This document shows, one piece after another, positions 53,929 through 64,000 of a stretch of DNA of 64,000 nucleotides. The stretch spans positions 1 through 64,000 of the forward strand of contig JAIXMN010000038.1 of assembly GCA_025716815.1 (NCBI GenBank), in the 5' to 3' direction. This DNA is from Dichotomocladium elegans (taxonomy: Eukaryota; Mucoromycota; Mucoromycetes; Mucorales; Lichtheimiaceae). The translations under genes and the position numbers were made by a program. How positions within the stretch are numbered: position 1 is the first letter of the stretch; the number at the start of each line of letters is the position of its first letter. The notes under the pieces are model-generated. The model did no database searches. It was not told the origin of the DNA and was given only the letters and a program-made list of their open reading frames with translations.

Positions 53929-55053
53929 CACTGCGCCCAGAGTGAGGAATGCCCCACCCAAAAAGTGGGTTATTCTTGGGTGGATTCTTGAGAATACATC
54001 AGAGAATAACACTGTGTTATTCTTCAGCCTGAAAATGAGTTCCGTAAGAATCCACTGGTGGATTCCTCAAAACTAGTCCATAAATGGACAGGCCGGTTTT
54101 CCCATTGAACATGACCCCCCAAGTTTTATTCTGTCCATATATGGTTGTTTTGGTTATTTATAAAATCTGTGCCATATTCCCAACCTTCCATGATGGGATT
54201 ATAGTTCAAAAAAACTATCCGTTTTTTCTTTTACAATGGTATCACAATGGAACTGAATGGAAGGTTTTTTTTCAATAAAGGAGTAGACGTAGTTTCGTTT
54301 TGGATAATAGGATTATGGGATAGTATATTGTATTTTTTATTATTTTGACTGGCAAAAGCAATAGCGACATTTTACATGGAGCATGGCATTGAAGTAAGAA
54401 GATAATGTGGAAAGGCTATTTAAGCCGCGCTCTACTATTACCACCACCGAGGGATTCTGATCATTACGAAATGGGGATATTGAATGGCAGTAATGGAGAT
54501 TGAACAAGTAAATGGAGCAAGTCGTTTTTATTCATTAGCCTATGAACCTCTGTAGCTTTGATTAATTTGAGTGAAGTATGAGCGAATGCAGAACTAACCT
54601 TTTACTGTAGAAGTGAAGGTGGTAATTCTATTCGAAAAGAAGAGATATCAATATAAAGAGAAGGCATATCGAAAATGTTTGCAAACATACCTCAAAGAAC
54701 TATGAAAGCGATTCTGTCAAATCCAAAACTACCAGAAAGAAGATGAATGTCAAAAAGGCCTTCGTCACTAGCCCGATATCAACAAATGAAATACTTTACT
54801 TACTTGTACTGAAGAATAGACCATGATCGTGAGGGAGGCATTGAATTCGAAAGAGAAAGGAAACATCAGAATTGCGCCCGATTCCTATTTAATACCTGAG
54901 AAAACATTTACTAAAAATGGGAGCCGTGTCATCCCTGATACCCTGTCAAGAGTACAGCCTCCGTTTTCATCCTTGTTCCCATTTACAACGCGAGTATTCC
55001 AAGTAATAATAAAGAAAAATCCATAAAAAAGATCAATACTTATCTTTCCATAG

Positions 55054-56104
55054 ATGTCCTTCCATAGCAGTGCCTCCAACGACTCCACAGCTGAAGAACG
55101 CGAGCAACATGCTCGCAATCTGGAAATAGCGAACCTGCGTGCCACTATTCGTCGACTTGAAAATCGACTTGAAGATGAGTGTGTCAGCTTCCAAGCTGAA
55201 AAAATGGCGCTTCGGCAGCAGCTTGGCGGTCTTGCAGCTCTCGTTGCAGCAAACCAGCAACAATCTCTGGTGGCTGTTCCACCTGCGGGTCCCCCTGCAG
55301 ACTTGGTGCAAAAGGCACTGGTATGTAACTTTACGAGTGTATTCGTAGCTTCTCCATTCCATAGTAACCTCTAGAGGAAACATCCAGAGAAACATTAGCC
55401 GTTGCCATGACGCGTATGCTGCAGGCGACGGTTACAAGTATGGTGAAGACTTCCGGTCGCGCCATAACAATGGTGTGACCACGGCGATTGCTGCATTTTG
55501 CCGCAATTCCGTGGACGGCCAAGTACTGGACGAGAAGGTCTTGCGCGCCAAGATACACCAGTACTTCAAAGGCCAGAAGCGCGAGCACAAGCGTCGGCAG
55601 CGAGGGGCGGAAGGGATCGCCGAGGAGGGACGCCTGAAAGTCCAGAAAAAGCGCAGCAAGCAGGTGTGGAGCGTAAGTTCATATTACGCTATCTTAAATT
55701 ATGATGAATCACTTACATTGAATTCACAATAGAAACTTAGAGCTCGCAAGATTGCTCGCGCCCAAAATGCTGCTACGTTGGAGGCAGAGTTCTCCAATGG
55801 AGAGCGCCTCCTGCGCAAAGAATGCATGTCGCCGGAGATTTCCAACACATAGTCGGGCGTCACTTACATCCTAAAGCCTGGATTCCGAAACGAGAACGTA
55901 AGACCTTTTTATAAGGATTCAACGCTGTACTAACCATTATTCGCCTTGATGTAAGTGGCACAATATTTTGACACGTTAGATCGGCTGGCAGAGGCCAGCA
56001 AGAAGATCAAGGGGAAGAAAATGTTGAAGAGGGAGGTGGTCGTCGATGATGGTGCTGAATTGCCAAACGAAATTAGGAGCGAGCTGCCCGAATGGGCTCA
56101 ATAA
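55054..56104 (+). pseudogene. CACTA-B second protein, nonsense and splice changes
   Basis: Exons 55054-55320, 55388-55672, 55733-55897 and a fourth to the stop at 56102-56104. The coiled coil and the basic KREHKRRQRG region are as in copy A. Lesions: TAG at 55850-55852 (GAG in A), and the last acceptor TAGGTGG of copy A reads TAAGTGG, which would move the splice by one base. The two copies are damaged at different places, which supports the model as a real gene. Confidence 0.65.
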
Positions 56105-56184
56105 AATTCTTTTATTATTTTTTTTCGTGCGCTCTATTTCTTTTACCGCCATTTCTCTCTTGCTCTCTACATCTCTTATTGACA

Positions 56185-57172
56185 CTATGCAGCAATTCTT
56201 CGCGTTAACGGGATTACAACGATCTTTGCGGTGGTGGGATTGCTTTGAGATCCATAGGTGACGACAGCAGCTTGCGAGAAAATTCGGTGGATAGGCAGGA
56301 AGCACTGGCAGTCGTCAGCCATGAAACTGTTTCGCCATTCCTCTAAACCTTGGTCAATGAATCGCTGTGTTGATGCCTCTGTGCGGTACCAACGAACATA
56401 GGCAAAGTAATGCTTAACAGGAATGCGGTTGATGACAATAACATGGCTGAAATAGAACTGTACTTGTCCCGTCCAGGCGATAGCGCGGTCGTTCTGAACA
56501 AATAGAGCCTGTATGTGAGATCCACGAATGGAACGGGCTGTTGCTGATCTGTATGTCTGTCCAAAGATTTCGATCGTCTGAAACTTCTCAACTTCGCTTT
56601 GACAGTAAATTCGGCCTGCCTGTCGCGTGTTGATGCTGACGACGCCTTCGTAATGGTTTTGGTAATGCTGCACCAACAAATCATGTAGTGCTTCGCTCAA
56701 GTGGGATTTCCGGCCATCGCGCATGGAGGCAAAGGTGTCTGGTGGTATTGGTTCACTTCCCGAAATATTAGCGTCGACATTGCACGAAAAATCCATGAAT
56801 TCAAGTGGATCGAAGTTTGGAGTGTTCGTTTCGGTACAAACTAGACGTCGCTGGCCAGCAATACGCAGCAAGATACTGAGCTCCAAGCCACGTCCCATCA
56901 ACCGACTACTAACTTCGTTATGGACAAAGTCGAGGGCACCGGTCTTCTCAATGAAGCGCTTCATGAACGTCAGTTCAAAGGAGTCCTTTTGGTTGGTTTC
57001 AACATTCTTCATATATCCGTTATACCGCTCAAAACTGAATAGCCAAAAGGCGTAGATGGGGCCAAAATCTTGGATGGTGTGGGCCAGATGCAAATGCAAA
57101 TGCATATTTGGTGTTACGCTTTCAGCACCGTAAAGCTGGCAGCAACCTCGAACAAAGTCGACCAGGAAATTG
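56185..57172 (-). pseudogene. CACTA-B transposase, C-terminal third, uninterrupted
   Basis: An open frame of about 328 codons from the truncation at 57172 to TAG at 56185-56187. It matches CACTA-A 8733-9719 and keeps CGA at both places where A has TGA, lacks the 5-bp insertion, and retains the T deleted in A. This region is the C-terminal part of the Tnp2-like protein (FGPIYAFWLFSFERYNGYMK, MGRGLELSILLRIAGQRR). The catalytic core is missing. Confidence 0.85.
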
Positions 57173-58532
57173 TCAACTTACTTATATTGCCTCAAAAGTT
57201 CGGCACTCCCCCCCAATTCCAAATTTTTTTGGAAGTCAGACGCGTTGCCAGCCTGAAAAGTTCCCAAAAATTTTTCAGGCAATGAAGATCAGCCACAAGC
57301 CCCCTCCCAATTTTTTCTTTATTAACTGCTTTGCGTCAACCATGAACTGTTACAAGAAGCCGACTTGATAAGTCTACGCGCACTGACTGCTAGCAATCAT
57401 TGCATTAACATCCTCCTAGTTCTCTTGGCTGTAAGTAAAAACATCATTGTAATTGCATGTTTAATTTTGCGCTTCTCCATAAAACAATACAAATTTATTA
57501 AGAATGTACTGGTAGGCGAAGCACGTCCTTTTTATTATACAACTGTTCAGTTTTTTCGGCATCAGTAATCACGTCATCAGGTTTCTCTGATCTCCACTGT
57601 ATAAGTGAATGGCAATCAACGCATTATGTCGTCCACGTTTGGGTGAGAATTACAATGTGCTTCCCAGGGAAAGCTTCTACTGTTCGCCCAGATGCTGCTG
57701 CCCGCAAGTTAGCAATCCCATTGCTGCTGCCTGCAAGTTAGCAATCCCATTGTTGCTTCAGTGTGCGCTCTCTTGAAGGATTCGAATGCGTTGCTTTCAA
57801 TTGATGAGTCTTTTGTATTCCATCAACAGAGCAGTTACTCAATTCCTCAGCGATCCAATTGATTACCAACTTGAAGCCTATAATCCCAGTGACAACATGG
57901 TTCCAGTTTGCTTTTCTGGCCAACATCAACTTTACATCCGGTCCCAAACATGGGTGCAGCGTCATGCAATTTCAATCGCAACACCAGTCAAAGTGTGTTG
58001 TCTTCAATGAGATGCAAACAGCGGCAATCAGTGCGAGTTGTGCGGGTATTGTAAGCCTTGTGAGTTCGGAGGGTAACTATGAAAGTCATATATGGGAAAC
58101 GGGTGGAAGATAAAAATGGACGCAGGTTCGTTTAAAGGGAGTTGGTCATTTGCAGTTATAAGAGCAACAAAAAAATAAAACTATCTCTATCCATCCTCGT
58201 TTTTAAATTTCTTGACAATCTGTTCGATTTATAAACATACTTAGCGATCTACCTTTATCAGAAGAGTCATTTTCATGATGACATCAAGCAGGAATCTCTT
58301 TCTGCTTGGCAACGATCTGGTTCAGGTACATCAATGCAAACCACTAGACGCGTCAAATATTGTGCTGAAAGTCATTCATCATACATTCGTTACGCTCAGC
58401 TGTGAATAGCTAATAAGTGATACGGATGTAATAAAAGTGCCGCACAATAAAAAAAATAGTCGGTGCAGTATTGTCCTAGCTCTCCTTTCCACTTGCACTT
58501 AAGAGCAATCGTAAACCCGAATCTCGGCGAAA
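57173..58532. other. 1.36-kb unassigned region
   Basis: No certain gene. It has C-run/T-run sequence near 57205-57230 and 57300-57318 similar to that at 43.5-45.1 kb. A 29-bp tandem duplication lies at 57694-57751. A frame around 57807-58010 (DYQLEAYNPSDNMVPVCFSG) looks protein-like but is unrecognised; it might be an upstream exon of MULE-2. Confidence 0.4.
57694..57751 (+). repeat. 29-bp tandem duplication
   Basis: Two adjacent copies of a unit starting TGCTGCTGCC and ending AGCAATCCCAT. They differ at one base, CCCGC versus CCTGC, a CpG-type change. Confidence 0.85.
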
Positions 58533-60758
58533 ATGAGCACCATTTACGGAAACAGTAACGATGCCACCAGCCCTACGATCTGTCTCCAAGATCGGCATGA
58601 AATGGAATGTCATGTAGACAATTATGTTGAGGATCTGAAGCAGGCACCCCAAAAAACCGGGGAATGCTGGGTTTATGATCGTATCTATCAACCAAAGGAT
58701 AGGGACCCTGAAGGTAGTAGTGAAGATATATTATTCCCGTGACAGAAAACGTAACGTTACGTTCGTTAAGATGCACCGAAACGATCGAAAAATTTTAAAA
58801 AGAAAGTGCTGTGGACGCGGTATTATACCTGCCACCGTTCGACACGTTTCCGTGTGAAACATAGCAGTGGTGGCAGAAGTAGCCCCAATGAAGAAGGCCA
58901 AGGAAGTCGCCCTATCCAGAAAAAAAAGAAGCAAGTAGGCTGCGAGGCTGGGTTGAAACTTACGTGCTATAAAGACGATCCAACGAAGGTCGTCTTCCAT
59001 TACACTAAGGAGCATACTGGCCATATCCCTGGATCCATCGAAGACGTCAAGTACTTGCCGCTTTCTGACGACGTGAAAGCACGCATCCTTGATGAAATCC
59101 GCAAAGGATATAATGTTCGTCAGATCCGCACGTCACTGCAGCACGAATACGATGGTGCTCCTTATACTCAGCGAGAAGCCCACATCAGCACCACTGATGT
59201 TTATAATATCTATTATAAACATCGTCAGCAAAAATGTGAGAAGTGCAACGATGACTTCGAGTCTATCGAAAAATGGCTGATGGAACTTAGCGCCAAAGGG
59301 TATGAGACGTGGGTTGATAGCGATGATGCAGGAATAAGAGCTCTTTCCGCTGGATACTTCGCCTTCGGTTTCCTTGCTCCGTGGCAAAAAACGCTGCTTG
59401 TTGGTGCCAAATTCATTTCTTTGGATGCAACTCACGATGTCAGTCGTTACCATGATGGTGCGTTATACACTATGGTCATCCGCCATCCTATTGCTGGTCG
59501 TGGTGTTCCAGTTGCATAACTTTTGACGAATGACCTGTCATGTCGGCCCCTCGTCCACTGGTTCCGCTTTTTGCATTCACTTGGTGTAGTCCCACACAGA
59601 ATCACCATAGACTGCAGTCTTCCTGAAGACAACGCAATCTGCGAAGTGTGGACAGACTGCACCATTCAGTACTGTACGTGGCACGTCATGCGCGCATGGA
59701 TGAAGAACGTGCAATCGAAAGTTGTTGGAGAGCAAGGGCGTACACCAGAGCAAGCAAGAAAAGTAATCCGCCAACACCTACGCGATCTAATGTATGAGAA
59801 AGATGTTGAGAAGTTCAATGAACTTCTCAATATTTTTCTCACTAGATATGCACTCACACAGATCGAATTCGCGGCTTAATTTAAGCATTACTGGGTCGAT
59901 GGCACCCAAGGGTGCGAACGTTGGGCGGCTTGCCACCAGCCGGCTATGTACACTAACATGGAAACCAACAACTATGTGGAGTCGTGGCACAACCAACTGA
60001 AGACAATTTATCTCCAGCGCAAACCTGTCCATCGTATGGATATGCTCCTGGAGATTTTGACATCAGTCGTCGAGTTCGACATTAAGCAAGAGATCCGACG
60101 GTTATCTGCTAACGTTGGTCGAATGGGTATCGCAGAACATCGTTTCCGCAGAGAAGAACGGAAAGCCGAATTGATTGATCGCGCAATGTTACCGGCAATG
60201 ATAACATTGCATGCTGAAAATGAGTATGTCGTCAGCTCATTTTCAATGGATGGAACCACATATGAAGTAAGAAAGTCCTGATCTGCCATATGTCTTATCC
60301 TTGACATACTCATACTCTTTACTTACTAGGTCCACACCAGCGGCTCGCAGATCATAGTTTGCAGTTGCCCTTGGTTCACCACAACGCGCCACCCTTGCAA
60401 GCATATGTTCCTAGTGCAGCAGCATATTGATGGTCTGACTGTTCGCACATCATTGTCGGACAATTCTGTACCATCAGTAGAGCTAGTTGTACCTGGCGCA
60501 ATGCTTCCTGCCAGGGAGCGCAAACTGCACACGCCAACGCCCAAGGAACTGCTTGACGACGCGCTTAAGAGGCACTCGGCCACCATCACCGCCTTGAGAC
60601 GTCGCATTGCAGGATCAATGGTTGATGATCCCGAAAAGATCGCCGAAGCAATTACTCAGGTCGAAAATCTAACTGAAACGCTTTCCTCGATCAATTCTTT
60701 CGTCAGCACAGCTCTTTCCGTTCCTCCAAATGCCAATTTCCGCCGCCAAAATCATTGA
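58533..60758 (+). pseudogene. MULE-2: Mutator-like transposase with SWIM zinc finger
   Basis: The main frame 58806-60266 splices through a 63-nt intron (GTAAGA...ACTAG, 60267-60329) to 60330-60758. Catalytic residues: D in ISLDATHDVS, D in ITIDCSLPED, E in YVESWHN. The SWIM finger is complete (CSCPWFTTTRHPCKH, CXCXnCXH) and is typical of MULEs. Stops: TAA at 59517-59519 (after GVPVA) and TAA at 59877-59879 (after EFAA), both probably from Tyr codons. Upstream sequence from 58533 (GECWVYDRIYQ, IYYSRDRKRN) belongs to the same protein but changes frame near 58705 and 58800. Confidence 0.82.
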
Positions 60759-62168
60759 CGTTTACGCAGTGCTTGATTTTCTAGAAATATATGTGTCTCG
60801 CTTCTCAAAGTTACGCATTAGCACACTATTACATTCACATTCACGTATAACGTTGAAAGACATTCCCATAAGTTGCATAGTCCATCTGTTACAAATCATT
60901 AGCATTGTGCTTTTCAACAGTCGCAACTTAACGCAAACCGGGAGTAGACCACTTCTGAATAATGCGTTGATTACGTGGCGTTTGTAATCCCGTTTACTGA
61001 TGGGAAATGGCTTTACTGAACGGTAGTTGACTATTGAAAGAGATGGAGTAAATTTCCTTTTATTCGTGTCAATAGTTGTGTCTGATTTGTTCAAAGAACA
61101 GCAATTGAAAGAAGATTTGGATGTGTGTCGTCAAAAGAACGCAAGTTCAGTGTGCGGAACTAAAACGGGAAATTACAAAAGGAAAACTCCACGCACATCG
61201 CCCCCTAAATCTGAAGCAAGTGGACTCCTGCACTTCTCATTATATAATGGAAGGTGATTCACATCTAAGCAGACATTGAGAACTTTATTCACATCTACTA
61301 TACAGTTACTAAGTCGACTATTTCACTTTCTTTGTAACTGCTTCATTCTCAATGTGTGTTTGTCTAAAATAGAAAGGTACCATGAACAAGAGCATTTTAT
61401 TATTAATAATTGATCGCCAAGGAATCACCTTCTTACGCTCCCAGTAATCAGACGCTACAGGCTGAATCAGCCGCGGTATAATGTTCTAAAGGTAATTACC
61501 AGTTGTTTTCAGTCGTTCTAATGCCTATACTACTTGGTGATTCTCTCAATGCCTCATTTTCACACACTCTTTTTCCGGTCGGCCTTGTTAACTTTTTTTA
61601 TATATAGTGTTGTCCCTATGACCTGTTGCCAGCAGACCCTTAGTGATTGATGACTACTGAGTCCGCCGATTCTAAGTATTATATGGTACGTGGAAAGAAG
61701 AACTAGAAAATACTGCCAGAAATAATGAGCGTATTGCTGGAAAACGTGAGACTGCACAATCCCTGAGGGCTGTGAAGGATGTACTGTCATAATGGATGAG
61801 GCTGGATTGGCCACTTGGGAAGGATGTTCATCAGTTTGACTGCAGAAGTACTTGTTGATTCTATTCTCTCACACTTCTGTTTATTGAAATTTGATCACTC
61901 TAACCCTATCCTTTCTTGCCCACCACTATGAAGAAGGACGATGTTGTATTATGGTTGCTTGGCCTATACCAAGTATCACTGTTGCTAGGAATGTGATATG
62001 GAATGCCTACCAGCGAGTATCTGGTTATCGGGAAAATAATAAAAATGAGAATGTAATGCCTTTGCCGTGCCTTAGAATCAAACGATCCTCTAATTAGAGA
62101 TTGTTATATTTACATTCCATGAAATAATACCATTGCACTTTCCCAATGCATCAATTAACGCTTGCGAT
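60759..62168. other. 1.4-kb unassigned region
   Basis: AT-rich sequence after MULE-2 with only short frames. No repeat shared with other parts of the window was noticed. It may include the MULE-2 3' end (no terminal repeat identified) and old flanking DNA. Confidence 0.4.
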
Positions 62169-64000
62169 TAGCGTTTCTCATTGACGGATCTGGATCGGAT
62201 TGGATCCAATCCGGATCCACACCGCGGATCGAATTGCTCACACTGAATCCGATCCGTTTGCTAAACGGATTGCAAATTGCAATCCGGATCCACACCGCTT
62301 CGATCCGTCCCAATCCGTCCCAATCCGTGATCCGTAATGCTGAAATGAGGAGATTTATTAAAACACATCAATAGAGCGAAATTGGAAAGAATATGGCCAT
62401 TCGGCAATACTGTCAGAACGGAGAAAGGTGAAAACCGAAGTTGATTTTAAGATGACATTAGCAGTTGTAGCAAAAAATTAAGCGTCAAAGAACAGAAAAT
62501 CCGAATAGGAATTAAAAAAGTTGGAGGGTTTGATCCATAGAAGGCAAAGTGGTATAATTGCTGACGCGGGAGCCATTTGGAACGCTTCTGATGTCTGGCA
62601 GAATGGCTTCAGACTAGCTAGTTATGCCTATGGTTGTGGCTGGGTGACGGTCACAAGCTGAACAATTTAATTTTGCACCCATGCCCACCACATTTCAAAG
62701 CTGGTCTGCCTTCAGAGAAACCGCGTACATAATTGTACTGCGAAACCATCAACAAAGTATTATTAATCGATGTTAATTGCTGCAATTACAGCGACGCGAA
62801 AGCTTTTTTTATTTATTTACGAGACTCACGCTTAAGGTGACATCTTTCTAGCATAAACAATCTTCTTTTAGTTTGCCGCCTGCTAACGCCCATCTACTCG
62901 CCGAAATATGTACACCACGAGTTGACAAGTACACTCTCGCGAAGCTTTGCAGGATTGAGCCGATTTCTTGATGCTGGAATGTAATGCTTTGCTCATGAAA
63001 ATGTGCGCTCCGAACCGACTGACGATGCTGGTATTGCCAGGTATCTGCGCGCCATTGTCTTCAGCTCTTTCCATTCGTTCACCTCGCCGCGCCAGTAGCT
63101 GAGAACAAGCTCCTGATTGACACCGTTTGTCTCATCAAATATACAATTTGCGGAGACGTATGCCTGCAGCTGGTCAGCAATCCTTTGCGGCCTCCTGATT
63201 AAGGCATCTGGATTGCAAATGGACGACTCATGACCAGCAATCGGCTTGTACGCTTCCCAGGTCGCTTGCACTTGCTCTTTCGCAACATCACCGAAGTGTC
63301 CCCAGTTCTCGTCCTCGCACCATTGGAATTTCAGCCGTGGATCCATAGCAGTCGCGACAGCAAAGGCATGTCCTTCGGCCTTGCAGTGGTAGCCTTTTAA
63401 TTTTGCCCATCCACAGCGTGCTGCTTCTGATAGCGCGGGCCATTCCTACGAATCAACATATAAGTTTGGTGTCTGGAATCGCTTCACTGTAAACTCGCTT
63501 ACATTTTTCCAGTCCTCCTCAAAGTTTTCCAGATGGTCAAGCAACCAGTTATATGAGAGAATTACAAGGTTCAAGGTGGGTGGGAATATGTATACTAAAT
63601 CGAGGCGCAGGTTGCGTTTGTGATTATTGCTTGGTGAAAACCAAGAAATACTGATCGCTGGAAAATGAGAAAAGGAAATACGGAAATATGGGGAAAAGCG
63701 CATGGCCGTGGAATGATTGATATGGAAGGAATATTTACTTTCGAGGAGTTTGCGTGATTTTTTTACCTTTCACGTTCTGCAAATATAAAACCTGAGATAT
63801 CCTAAAAGAGATGTGTATTGAGCCAGCTTCACATCGAAATACTACTAGCTATTATCTAAAGAGTCGGTCATTTCGCCAAAGTCAACTATGTATGAGCTAT
63901 AACGAAGCTACATTTCTTGCTGGTTTTGTTTATTCCGCAACTTTGCACTAACTGTATTCCTCATTCTCAAACTCCCACATCCCATTTCTTGCACATCCGC
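62169..64000 (-). mobile_element. hAT-2: inverted copy of hAT-1, runs off the window
   Basis: Its right end (on the minus strand) is TAGCGTTTCTCATTGACGG at 62169, preceded by CTTGCGAT. It matches hAT-1 from 53562 back to about 51735, at the window edge. The same ATCCGGAT-rich subterminal block is present at 62180-62335. Confidence 0.88.
62894..63703 (-). pseudogene. hAT-2 transposase C-terminal part, one nonsense change
   Basis: Equivalent to 52028-52837. Exon 2 (63445-62894) has TGA at 62993-62995 in the dimerisation domain, after SVGSERTFS, where hAT-1 has CGA. The intron junctions are conserved. The upstream frame starts at 63703. Confidence 0.75.

Larger units (their letters stand above)
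53929..57172 (-). mobile_element. CACTA-B: inverted, 5'-truncated copy of CACTA-A
   Basis: Begins CACTGCGCCCAGAGTGAGG at 53929 and matches CACTA-A 11977 back to about 8733 with few differences; homology stops at ACAATTTCCTGGTC. It holds the whole second gene and the last third of the transposase. Where the copies differ, B often keeps the undamaged base in the transposase, whereas the second gene has a stop in B. Confidence 0.92.

Noticed and set aside
1..64000. CRISPR arrays, rRNA genes, bacterial operons
   Set aside because: No regularly spaced repeats or rRNA motifs were seen, and spliced genes and eukaryotic transposons show the DNA is fungal nuclear sequence.

Overview
The window looks like a transposon graveyard from an early-diverging fungus, most likely Mucoromycota. 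Supporting signs are short spliceosomal introns (about 48-67 nt, one with a perfect TACTAAC branch site), an intron-bearing tRNA-Tyr, and the mix of element families: Ty3/gypsy elements with and without a chromodomain, a non-LTR retrotransposon (LINE), and PIF/Harbinger, CACTA with a Tnp2-like transposase, Tc1/mariner, MULE and hAT DNA transposons. The phylum is an inference. I see no conserved housekeeping gene. The only genes that look like possible host genes are a tRNA-Tyr and two adjacent co-oriented spliced genes at 26.6-29.2 kb.

Layout. 1-1.06 kb: 5' end of a gypsy element (GY5). 1.4-2.49 kb: gag of gypsy GY4. 2.49-6.09 kb: Harbinger H1-A. 6.1-11.98 kb: full-length but decayed CACTA-A with two convergent genes. 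11.98-13.53 kb: gypsy GY3 gag and LTR. 13.54-18.95 kb: complete gypsy GY1, whose LTRs differ by one base and which looks recently active. 18.99-19.08 kb: tRNA-Tyr. 19.08-24.69 kb: a LINE inserted into the 5' edge of that tRNA gene. 24.7-26.6 kb: unassigned. 26.63-29.22 kb: a Tc1/mariner-derived gene with its first catalytic Asp replaced (candidate domesticated transposase), and a two-exon gene of unknown function. 29.58-32.73 kb: Harbinger H2-a. 32.73-35.39 kb: truncated Harbinger H1-R. 35.4-41.2 kb: a Tc1/mariner gene whose intron holds a fold-back MITE, which itself holds a chromovirus (GY2). 41.2-45.3 kb: small fragments and H1-L. 46.0-47.7 kb: MULE-1, cut by CACTA-C, which is cut by Harbinger H2-b (47.98-51.13 kb) and then hAT-1 (51.46-53.56 kb). 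53.93-57.17 kb: CACTA-B, an inverted truncated copy of CACTA-A. 58.5-60.76 kb: MULE-2. 62.17-64 kb: hAT-2, inverted relative to hAT-1.

Three themes run through the window. (1) Three retroelements lie within about 60 bp of one tRNA-Tyr gene, two on its 3' side and one in its 5' end, suggesting tRNA-directed integration. (2) Decay by loss of CpG is visible wherever two copies can be compared: CGA to TGA nonsense changes recur, and H1-L has lost most of the CpGs present in H1-A. (3) Several elements (CACTA-A, H2-a, hAT-1) have flanks that do not match each other, consistent with exchange between dispersed copies.

GY1 (gag and pol linked by a probable -1 frameshift) and H2-b (spliced transposase plus intact Myb/SANT-like partner) are the elements most likely to be still functional.
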